A DNA stretch of 13,868 nucleotides, from contig JAIRTK010000358.1 in the NCBI GenBank assembly GCA_031254955.1, forward strand, positions 1-13,868, in the 5' to 3' direction. Shown piece after piece: positions 6,244 to 12,202 of the stretch. The notes beneath the pieces were generated by a model. That model ran no database searches, was not told the origin of the DNA, and saw only the letters and a program-made list of their open reading frames with translations. The stretch is from Opitutaceae bacterium. Lineage in GTDB: Bacteria > Verrucomicrobiota > Verrucomicrobiia > Opitutales > Opitutaceae. Position numbers and translations under genes: made by a program. The stretch's first letter is position 1. The number at the start of each line of letters is the position of its first letter.

Positions 6244-7761
6244 TTAGAACCAAGTGTGCCAGCTGTTTTTGATCCATGCCAAGAGGCCGACGAGGAAGAT
6301 GATGCCGAGGACGAGCCAGAGTTTGCCCACGGTTTTCATGTCGGCGGCGTCGCCCACGGCGCTGGCGACGCCGGGGTTGCGGGCGCGGATGCGGCCTTTT
6401 TTGAGGAAGCCGTCGTAATGGCGCTGGAGGAGGAAGGTTTCGACTTGGCGCATGGTGTCGAGGACGACGCCGACGGTGATGAGCATGCCGGTGCCGCCGA
6501 AGAAGATGGCGACGCGTTGGGGGACGTTGAATTCGAAGAGGAGCACGTCGGGCATGACGGCGATGATGGTGAGGAAGATCGCGCCGGCGAGGGTGAGGCG
6601 CGTCATGATGAAGTCGAGGAATTTGGCCGTGGGTTCGCCGGGGCGGACGCCGGGGACGTAGCCGCCGTATTTTTTCAGGTCGTCGGCGATCTGGATGGGT
6701 TTGAACATGACCGAGACCCAGAAGTAGCTGAAGAACAGGATGAGGAACGACATGATGGAGTAGTATATCCAGTTGCCGCGCAATAATTCCTGCGCAAATT
6801 CAACCATCCAGGACCAGCCGATTTTCGCGCCGAGTTGCGAGAGGATTTGCTGCGGGAACATGAGGATGGCGCTGGCGAAGATGACGGGCATGACGCCGGA
6901 GTAGTTGACTTTGAGCGGGAGGAAGGAGCTTTGGCCGCCCATGACTTTGTTGCCGACGACGCGTTTGGCGTATTGGACGGGGATTTTGCGCTGGCCTTGG
7001 ACCACCATCACGATGCCCATGGTGACGAGGACAAAGAGGCCGATCATCAGCACGGCGTGGTGGATGCCGAGTTTGTTGACGCCGATGGGGCCGAAGAACA
7101 GGTCGCGCAGGGCCGCGATGGCTCCGGGGATGTCGGCGATGATGCCGACGGTGATGAGGAGGGAGACGCCGTTGCCGATGCCGCGCTGGGTGATTTGCTC
7201 GCCGAGCCACATGAGGAGGAGCGTGCCGGCGGTGATAAAGATCACGCCGGTGAGCATGAACCAGAAATCACTGATGATGATGATATTGCCGTATGTGTTG
7301 GCGTCGTAGCCGGTGAAGAGGCTGCCGGGGTTTTGCAGGGTGAAGATCAACAGCACGGCCTGCACAATGCAGATGAGGACGGTGGCGTAGCGGGTGTATT
7401 GGGTGATTTTCTGGCGTCCGACATCGCCTTCCTGCTGGAGGCGGGCGAGCGAGGGGACCACGGCGGCCATGAGCTGGAAGATGATGGAGGCGCTGATGTA
7501 GGGCATGATGCCGAGGGCGCAGATGGCGCCTTTCACGAGCGCGCCGCCGGTGAACATGTTGTAGAGGCCGATCATGGAGCCGGCGGCGGAATCGGCCCCG
7601 GCAAGGGTCTGGTCGGCGAAAAATCTTTGCAACGGGCCGGGGTCAAGGCCCGGGACCGGGATGTGCGCGCCGACACGGGCGACGAACAGGAGGCCGAGGG
7701 TATAGAAAATGCGCGAGCGCAGCTCGGGGATTTTCAGGGAGTTCGTGAAGGCGGAAAACAT
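6244..7761 (-). CDS. secY: Protein translocase channel subunit SecY
   Basis: SecY is the inner-membrane pore for export and membrane-protein insertion. The start at 7761 gives MFSAFTNSLKIPELRSRIFY, the family N-terminus; the longer frame upstream is Pro-rich spacer translation. It has 505 residues against about 440 in E. coli. Visible features are the plug GSMIGLYNMFTGGAL (61-75), GEQITQRGIGNGVSLLI (187-203), the cytosolic loop GQRKIPVQYAKR (256-267) and PLKVNYSGVMPVIFAS (282-297). KPIQIADDLKKYGGYVPGVRPG (354-375) is the ribosome/SecA-binding loop. Ten transmembrane helices end near 440. After QRHYDGFLKKGRIRAR (446-461), where SecY usually stops, there are 44 more residues with an additional hydrophobic segment (480-497). 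It follows rplO after a 219-base spacer. Confidence 0.96.
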   Translation of the reverse strand: MFSAFTNSLKIPELRSRIFYTLGLLFVARVGAHIPVPGLDPGPLQRFFADQTLAGADSAAGSMIGLYNMFTGGALVKGAICALGIMPYISASIIFQLMAAVVPSLARLQQEGDVGRQKITQYTRYATVLICIVQAVLLIFTLQNPGSLFTGYDANTYGNIIIISDFWFMLTGVIFITAGTLLLMWLGEQITQRGIGNGVSLLITVGIIADIPGAIAALRDLFFGPIGVNKLGIHHAVLMIGLFVLVTMGIVMVVQGQRKIPVQYAKRVVGNKVMGGQSSFLPLKVNYSGVMPVIFASAILMFPQQILSQLGAKIGWSWMVEFAQELLRGNWIYYSIMSFLILFFSYFWVSVMFKPIQIADDLKKYGGYVPGVRPGEPTAKFLDFIMTRLTLAGAIFLTIIAVMPDVLLFEFNVPQRVAIFFGGTGMLITVGVVLDTMRQVETFLLQRHYDGFLKKGRIRARNPGVASAVGDAADMKTVGKLWLVLGIIFLVGLLAWIKNSWHTWF

Positions 7762-7773
7762 GGAGGGAATGTG

Positions 7774-7950
7774 GATTTTCGATTTTCGATTGGGCGCCGC
7801 CGCGCCGGGGGGAAACGGGAGGGGCGGGAGGGCGGGAGGGCGGATTGCGGAGGGGGGCGGCGGCGGGTGGCTTTGCGAAGGGTTGGGCGGGTGATGCGGC
7901 GGATGGCTTGGCAATCGAAAATCGGGAGTCGAGAATCGAAAATTCCAATC
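7774..7950. repeat. Heptamer-arm inverted repeat, element C (rplO-secY spacer)
   Basis: The left arm is GATTTTC GATTTTC GATT (7774-7791), period 7. The right arm is AATCGAA AATCGGG AGTCGAG AATCGAA AATTCCA (7913-7947), period 7 and inverted relative to the left. GATTTTCGATTG (7781-7792) is the exact reverse complement of CAATCGAAAATC (7912-7923). The middle is extremely G-rich. It separates the secY start from the rplO stop. Confidence 0.72.
7807..7840 (+). other. G-quadruplex-type motif before secY
   Basis: Seven runs of three or more G (7807-7812, 7817-7819, 7821-7824, 7826-7828, 7830-7832, 7834-7836, 7838-7840) are mostly separated by single bases. This is the most favourable pattern for a parallel quadruplex. 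The G-rich strand is the template for the operon; the mRNA is C-rich here. Confidence 0.6.
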
Positions 7951-7980
7951 CCGCCGGTGTCGTCAGGCGGCGGGAGGGTT

Positions 7981-8460
7981 TCAGGCGGCGGGAGCGGCGG
8001 GAGCGGTTCCGGCTGCGACGATGGCCTGGCCGCCGGCTTTTTCGATTTTTTCCTTGGCGGAGGCCGAGAATCTGGCGGCGGTGATTTTCAGCGCGCGGTC
8101 GAGTTCGCCGTCGCCGAGGATTTTGAGTTGCGAGTCGTCGATGTCGCGCACGAGGCCGGCTTTCGCGAGCACGCCGGCGTTGATTTCGGTGATGGTGGCG
8201 TCGAGTTTGGCGAGGTCGCCGATGTTGACGGTCGCGTAGGCGACGCGGAAGTTGTGGTTGTTGAAGCCGCGGCGCGGGAGTTTGCGGTAGAGGGGCATCT
8301 GGCCGCCTTCGAAGCCGGGGCGGATGCTGCCGCCGGAGCGGGCGGTCTGGCCTTTGCCGCCGCGACCGGAGGTTTTGCCGCGTCCGCCGCCTTCGCCGCA
8401 GCCGACGCGTTTTTTGCGGTGCACGGCACCGGGGACGTTTTTGAGTTCGTGGAGTTTCAT
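7981..8460 (-). CDS. rplO: 50S ribosomal protein L15
   Basis: L15 is a late-assembly large-subunit protein. At 159 residues it is near typical length (about 145-150). The glycine/basic N-terminal extension into rRNA is clear: MKLHELKNVPGAVHRKKRVG, then GEGGGRGKTSGRGGKGQTARSGG (22-44), GFEGGQMPLYRKLPRRGF (49-66) and a C-terminal mixed fold (about 75-148). A short Ala/Pro tail ends it. The start at 8460 gives the canonical N-terminus. rpsE lies 105 bases upstream; rpmD (L30), which usually lies between them, is absent. Confidence 0.97.
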   Translation of the reverse strand: MKLHELKNVPGAVHRKKRVGCGEGGGRGKTSGRGGKGQTARSGGSIRPGFEGGQMPLYRKLPRRGFNNHNFRVAYATVNIGDLAKLDATITEINAGVLAKAGLVRDIDDSQLKILGDGELDRALKITAARFSASAKEKIEKAGGQAIVAAGTAPAAPAA

Positions 8461-8565
8461 GGTGATTTTCCTAAGGGCGCCCCGCCCTCGCGGGTGGGTC
8501 GAGGGGGCGGGACTCGGATTTTTATAGTTGGCGGGCGGTCGGGGCGGGCGGGGCGGGTGGATTTT
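8461..8565. other. rpsE-rplO spacer with G-rich motif; rpmD missing
   Basis: The spacer is too short for L30 (about 60 residues) and encodes nothing like it. It has an imperfect GC hairpin (8481-8490 with 8500-8511) and, on the plus strand, five G runs (8533-8535, 8541-8544, 8546-8548, 8550-8553, 8555-8557) that fit a quadruplex pattern. This lies ahead of the rplO start in transcription. Confidence 0.55.
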
Positions 8566-9198
8566 TTATGCGCGGACGGTTTTGATTTGCTCGGCGAGGC
8601 GGAGTTTTTGCAGGCCTTTGAGCGTGGCGTGGACGACGGCGATGTGGTTCTTGGATCCCATCGATTTGGTGAGGATGTTTTTGATGCCGGCGGCTTCAAG
8701 GACGGCGCGCACGGCGCCGCCGGCGATGAGGCCGGTGCCGGGGACGGCGGGGCGCAGGAGGACGCGGCCTCCGTCGTATTCGCCGTAAACTTCGTGCGGG
8801 ATGGTGTCGCCTTTGATTTTCACGGACACCATGTGCTTTTTGGCGTGCTCGGTGCCTTTGCGGATGGCTTCGGGGACTTCGTTGGCTTTGCCGTAGCCGA
8901 TGCCGACGCTGCCTTTCTTGTCGCCGACGACGGCGAGGGCGGAGAAGCTGAAGCGGCGTCCGCCTTTGACGACTTTGGCGCAGCGGTTGATGTAGACGAT
9001 TTTTTCAACCATTTCGGGCGCGTTGGGATCGACGGGGGCGGCGTCGCGGCGGTCGCGGCGGGGGCCGCCGCGGCGGTCGCCTCCGCGGCGGGGCGGGCGG
9101 GCGTCGGTGGACGGCGCGGGTTTTGTCCCGGCGGCGGGGGCCGGCGCGGGCGCGGCGGCGGCGGGGGTGGTCTCGGGAGATGCGTTTTCGGTGCTCAT
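8566..9198 (-). CDS. rpsE: 30S ribosomal protein S5 with N-terminal extension
   Basis: S5 lines the mRNA entry side and affects decoding fidelity. The family domain begins near residue 62, with [29 protein letters not shown] (64-92), [44 protein letters not shown] and [16 protein letters not shown]. It has 210 residues against about 166 in E. coli. The extra 50 or so are at the N-terminus: an Ala/Pro tract (12-30) then an RG-rich patch [18 protein letters not shown] (35-52), likely disordered and RNA-binding. The ATG at 9198 follows the rplR stop by 6 bases. No in-frame methionine lies closer to the core before position 63, so the extension is probably translated. M63 is the only alternative start. 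Confidence 0.94.
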   Translation of the reverse strand: MSTENASPETTPAAAAPAPAPAAGTKPAPSTDARPPRRGGDRRGGPRRDRRDAAPVDPNAPEMVEKIVYINRCAKVVKGGRRFSFSALAVVGDKKGSVGIGYGKANEVPEAIRKGTEHAKKHMVSVKIKGDTIPHEVYGEYDGGRVLLRPAVPGTGLIAGGAVRAVLEAAGIKNILTKSMGSKNHIAVVHATLKGLQKLRLAEQIKTVRA

Positions 9199-9204
9199 GT
9201 AATT

Positions 9205-9570
9205 TTAGAATACGAGGCCGCCTTCGCGCGCGGCGTCGGCGAATGCTTTGACTTTGCCGTGATAGCGGGCGCCGGAGCGGTCGAAGACGACGGCGTCCAG
9301 GCCCGCGGCCTTGGCTTTGGCGGCGAAGGCTTCGCCGAGGGTTTTCGCTCCGGCGAGGTTGGCGGCGAGTTTCTTCTGGCGAAGCCCGGCGTCGAGGCTG
9401 GAGAGGAAGACGAGGGTGGTGGCGTTGTCGTCGTTGACGGCTTGGGCGTAGATGTGCTTGGAGGTGAAGCGCACGGCGAGGCGCGGGCGCACGGCGGTGC
9501 CTTTGACTTTCTTGCGGATTCTCCAGCGGCGTTTCTGGAGCAGCTCGGCTTTGGTGCTGGTGGTGCTCAT
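9205..9570 (-). CDS. rplR: 50S ribosomal protein L18
   Basis: L18 binds 5S rRNA in the central protuberance. It is standard length at 121 residues. Typical features are KRRWRIRKKVKGTAVRPRLAVRFTSKHIYAQ (14-44), DDNATTLVFLSS and the C-terminal VVFDRSGARYHGKVKAFADAAREGGLVF. The start at 9570 gives a short Ser/Thr-rich N-terminus before the basic region. The leader is unusually AT-rich (TTTCAAAAA) because a heptamer arm of element B abuts the start. The next gene, rpsE, begins 6 bases after the stop. Confidence 0.97.
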   Translation of the reverse strand: MSTTSTKAELLQKRRWRIRKKVKGTAVRPRLAVRFTSKHIYAQAVNDDNATTLVFLSSLDAGLRQKKLAANLAGAKTLGEAFAAKAKAAGLDAVVFDRSGARYHGKVKAFADAAREGGLVF

Positions 9571-9575
9571 TTTTT

Positions 9576-9686
9576 GAAAATTAGAATTTAGAAATTAAAA
9601 TTTAGAAACAGGAACCGGATTTCGAAGTTCGGAGGGTTTGGGCTGGGAGGGCTTTGTTTTCCTAATTTCTAATTTCCAATTCCTAT
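9576..9686. repeat. Heptamer-arm inverted repeat, element B (rplF-rplR spacer)
   Basis: The left arm is TAGAATT TAGAAAT TAAAATT TAGAAAC (9582-9609), period 7. The right arm is TTTCCTA ATTTCTA ATTTCCA ATTCCTA (9658-9685), also period 7 and inverted. TTAGAAATTA (9588-9597) is the exact reverse complement of TAATTTCTAA (9663-9672). The middle contains GGGCTGGGAGGGCTTT, like element A. The arms are strikingly AT-rich in a GC-rich operon. Confidence 0.72.
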
Positions 9687-9694
9687 GTTTTCCA

Positions 9695-10231
9695 TTAGGC
9701 GACGGTTTTGCCTTCCTTGCGGCGGACGCGTTCGCCCACGACGCGGACGCCTTTGCCTTTGTAGGGTTCCGGCGGATAGTAGGCGCGGATGTTGGCGGTG
9801 ACGGCGCCGACGAGTTGTTTGTCGCAGCCTTCGACTTTCAGTTTGGTCTGGTCGGTGACGGTGATCGTGATGCCTTCGGGGATGTCGAAGAGGATCGGGT
9901 GCGAGTAGCCGAGCGCGAGGTCGAGTTGCCGGCCTTTGAGGGCGGCCTTGAAGCCGACGCCTTGAATCTCAAGTTCCTTGGAAAAGCCTTCGGTGACGCC
10001 TTTCACCATGCCGCTCACGACGGAGCGGGCGGTGCCGAACATGGCGCGGGAGAAGCGGGTGTCTTCGGCGGGGGCGAAGACGATTTTGTCGCCGTCTTTT
10101 TTGATGGTGACGGCGGGGGCGAAGGATTTGGAGACTGTGCCTTTGGGGCCTTCGACGTGCACGGTGTTGCCGTTGATGTCGATTTTGACCTTGGCGGGGA
10201 TGGTGACGGGAATTTTGCCGATGCGTGACAT
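9695..10231 (-). CDS. rplF: 50S ribosomal protein L6
   Basis: L6 sits near the sarcin-ricin loop and factor-binding site. It is standard at 178 residues. It has two related alpha/beta repeats. Diagnostic are MSRIGKIPVTIPAKVKIDINGNTVHVEGPKG at the N-terminus, GVGFKAALKGRQLDLALGYSHPI in the middle and the C-terminal PPEPYKGKGVRVVGERVRRKEGK. It begins 25 bases after rpsH; the leader is GCACGCACCCACCACC before ATG, with no Shine-Dalgarno at the right distance. The GGAGG further upstream (about 18 bases away) is too far. Confidence 0.98.
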   Translation of the reverse strand: MSRIGKIPVTIPAKVKIDINGNTVHVEGPKGTVSKSFAPAVTIKKDGDKIVFAPAEDTRFSRAMFGTARSVVSGMVKGVTEGFSKELEIQGVGFKAALKGRQLDLALGYSHPILFDIPEGITITVTDQTKLKVEGCDKQLVGAVTANIRAYYPPEPYKGKGVRVVGERVRRKEGKTVA

Positions 10232-10256
10232 GGTGGTGGGTGCGTGCCTCCGTGGT

Positions 10257-10649
10257 TTACCAGACGTTGCAGACGAGTTCTCCGCCGAGTTTTTGGCGGC
10301 GGCAGTCCTTGTCGGTGAGGACGCCCTTGGAGGTGGAGAGGATGGCGATGCCGAGGCCGTTGAGGACGCGGGGGATGTCGTCGTAGCCGCAGTAGAGGCG
10401 GCGTCCTGGGGTGGAGATGCGCGAGAGGTTGGTCAGCGCGGGGGCGTTGTCCACATACTTCATGGTGACGACGAGGGTTTTGTGGCCTTGCTGGTCGGCG
10501 CCGGTGGTGTAGCCGGCGATGTAGCCCTCGTTTTTGAGGATGGAGGCGATGGCCTCCTTGTATTTGGAGTGCGGGGCAACGCACTCGGCGAGGCCGGCCT
10601 TGGACGCGTTGCGCAGGCGGGTCAGGAAGTCACTGATGGGATCGGTCAT
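10257..10649 (-). CDS. rpsH: 30S ribosomal protein S8
   Basis: S8 binds the central domain of 16S rRNA and is the spc-operon repressor in E. coli. It is standard at 130 residues. It starts MTDPISDFLTRLRNASKAG; the C-terminal RNA-binding half reads RISTPGRRLYCGYDDIPRVLNGLGIAILSTSKGVLTD, ending GGELVCNVW. In E. coli the S8 operator lies at the start of rplE; I did not find a clear copy here. The gap to rpsN is 60 bases. Confidence 0.98.
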   Translation of the reverse strand: MTDPISDFLTRLRNASKAGLAECVAPHSKYKEAIASILKNEGYIAGYTTGADQQGHKTLVVTMKYVDNAPALTNLSRISTPGRRLYCGYDDIPRVLNGLGIAILSTSKGVLTDKDCRRQKLGGELVCNVW

Positions 10650-10709
10650 GGGTGGATGTTTGGTTTGGGCGCCCCACGGGTCATATCCGACCCCCGGGAG
10701 CGAAAGGGA

Positions 10710-11015
10710 TTACCAGGAGGATTTGATGACGCCGGGAATCTTGCCGGAGAGGGCGAGTTCGCGGAAGGAGATGCGGGAGACGCCGTATTTGCGGTTGAAG
10801 GCGCGGGGGCGTCCGGAGAGCGAGCAGCGGTTGCGGATGCGCCCGGCGGCGGAGTTGCGCGGGAGTTTCTGGAGCTTTTTCTGGGCGTCGAAGAAGGCGT
10901 CGTCGGTGGCCTCGGGGTTCGCGAGGACGGCTTTCAGCTCGGCGCGCTTCGCCTTGTATTTTTCGTTGAGGCGAATGCGCTTCTTGTTGCGTTCGATGGC
11001 GGACGTTTTCGGCAT
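10710..11015 (-). CDS. rpsN: 30S ribosomal protein S14, zinc-free long form
   Basis: S14 belongs to the small-subunit head near S3 and S10. It has 101 residues, the long form. The C-terminal block [43 protein letters not shown] (59-101) is diagnostic. The CxxC pairs of the short zinc-binding form are missing; only one cysteine remains (C64). It starts 19 bases after rplE stops. Confidence 0.97.
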   Translation of the reverse strand: MPKTSAIERNKKRIRLNEKYKAKRAELKAVLANPEATDDAFFDAQKKLQKLPRNSAAGRIRNRCSLSGRPRAFNRKYGVSRISFRELALSGKIPGVIKSSW

Positions 11016-11034
11016 GGGCGGAAGCGGTTGAGGG

Positions 11035-11616
11035 TTAGGCGGTCTTGGCGGCGGCGGGCGCCGGCTCGGTGCGGCGGAAGGGCATGCCGAGGAGTTTGAG
11101 GAGTTCGCGGCCTTCTTCGTCGGTCCGGGCGGTGGTGACGATGGAGATGTCGAGGCCCATGGATTTTTTCACGTTTTCCACGGTGATTTCCGGGAAGATG
11201 GTGAAGTCGGTGATGCCGAGGTTGTAGTTGCCTTGGCCGTCGAGTTTCGGCGAGACGCCGCGAAAGTCGCGGATGGTGGGGAGGGCGACGGCGAGGAGGC
11301 GGTAAAAAAATTCCCACATGGCGTCGCCGCGCAGGGTGACGAACGCGCCGACGACCTGGCCTTGGCGGAGCTTGAAGTTCGAGATGGCCTTCTTGGATTT
11401 GGAAAGGACGGGTTTCTGGCCGGCGATGAGGCCGAGATCGCGGGCGATGTCGGTGATCTGGTTCTTGTCGGCAGCGGCGTCGATTCCGGTGTTGAGGGAG
11501 ATTTTGGCGATTTTCGGCACTTCGTGCCGGTTCGCGTAGCCGCGGCTTTTCACAAGCGCGGGAGCGACTTGCTCGATGTAGTGCTTTTTGAGGGCGGGCG
11601 TGTGGTTGCTGCTCAT
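11035..11616 (-). CDS. rplE: 50S ribosomal protein L5, first gene of the cluster
   Basis: L5 binds 5S rRNA and contacts the P-site tRNA in the central protuberance. The family body has [83 protein letters not shown] and the C-terminal [20 protein letters not shown]. From 11616 it has 193 residues ([13 protein letters not shown]), near the family size of about 180-190; a start at 11625 would add three residues (MHP). The C-terminal Ala-rich tail is slightly long. rplX (L24) and rplN (L14) normally lie directly upstream; instead there is a 577-base region with no gene, so transcription of this cluster probably begins here. Confidence 0.97.
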   Translation of the reverse strand: MSSNHTPALKKHYIEQVAPALVKSRGYANRHEVPKIAKISLNTGIDAAADKNQITDIARDLGLIAGQKPVLSKSKKAISNFKLRQGQVVGAFVTLRGDAMWEFFYRLLAVALPTIRDFRGVSPKLDGQGNYNLGITDFTIFPEITVENVKKSMGLDISIVTTARTDEEGRELLKLLGMPFRRTEPAPAAAKTA

Positions 11617-11625
11617 TGGGTGCAT

Positions 11626-11780
11626 GGTTCGCCAGATGTTACCCCGGCGTGCTCTGAGTGGTGTGTGGTGTGTGAATCGCTGTGTGTGGAGATGAAAAAG
11701 GGTCTAGGTTGAAGGAGACTGTGGAGAGGCTGGCAAGATTTTTTTGAAAAATGAGGAAATTTTTGAATGCCTCCGTTTCC
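11626..11780 (-). promoter_or_regulatory. rplE upstream region: likely promoter and CA-rich 5' leader
   Basis: rplE has no co-directional gene upstream, so the operon promoter should lie here. On the minus strand an A/T-rich stretch (about 11736-11765) precedes a TTGCCA (11731-11736) that could be a -35 element. No -10 at a normal distance is convincing; the closest resembling hexamers are 20-24 bases away. Downstream, the predicted leader is CA-rich (about 11660-11692, ACACACC-type runs) and unstructured. Confidence 0.35.
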
Positions 11781-12202
11781 GCGATGGGGAAGTTAAGGGC
11801 ACTTTGGAAAAGCCGCGTGCGGCAGGAAAGCCTCTCCGGAGCCTCCGGGACTACGCCTCGATGTCGCCAGGCAAGTTCAAGCCGTCTGCTCCGCCCGGCG
11901 AAGGCCGCGGAGAGGCCTCCCTACCGGCATTCCGCAATGCGCGTGCCAGTTTTGGCGTCCGCAAAAATCCGTTGTCCGGCGGGACGCCTCGCCCTACCCG
12001 CGGGCACTCGACCGCGCAACCTCTGTTAAAAAGAAAAAACCTTTAATATCAGGGATAAGTCCTTGGCGAAAGCGCGTCGCCGACGATTGGATTGCGAAAA
12101 AACGCCCGGCGGGGAGAATCAACCCTTGCCAAGAGCACGACGGTTTTCCAAAGGTAAACTCCCTCCCTCCCCCGAACGCCAACCCTCGACGCTTAAAAAC
12201 CC
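11781..12202. other. Divergent intergenic region between rplE and the exported protein gene
   Basis: Holds palindromic repeat copy 2 and a further repeat-like fragment GGGACGCCTCGCCCTACC (about 11981-11998). Short frames that span it translate repeat sequence. I found no clear promoter for the plus-strand gene; a TTTAATAT patch near 12042 is the most AT-rich spot. Confidence 0.5.
11789..11926. repeat. Palindromic repeat pair, copy 2 (BIME-like)
   Basis: The core is 11820-11926 (107 bp), the same length as copy 1. The left unit reads CGGCAGGAAAGCCTCTCCGG (11820-11839). The right unit is GAGAGGCCTCCCTACCGG (11910-11927), inverted relative to the left. The left flank contains AGGGCACTTTG (11796-11806) followed by GAAAAG, as in copy 1. 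It lies between the rplE leader and the plus-strand gene. Confidence 0.68.

Noticed and set aside
6244..7914. Longer SecY start at 7914
   Set aside because: The added 51 residues are Pro/His-rich and translate the heptamer/G-rich spacer. ATG at 7761 gives the canonical SecY N-terminus.
6835..9591. A 918-residue plus-strand open frame
   Set aside because: It runs antisense across secY, rplO, rpsE and rplR, is Gly/Asp/Ala/Val-rich, and exists only because high GC removes stops opposite real genes.
9576..9686. Possible CRISPR-like array
   Set aside because: The repeats are 7 bases without spacers and the two arrays face each other; there are no 23-47-base repeats with unique spacers.
11744..12046. 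Plus-strand 100-residue frame
   Set aside because: Most of it translates palindromic repeat copy 2 (GEGRGEASLPA-type sequence), as other short frames over the repeat do.
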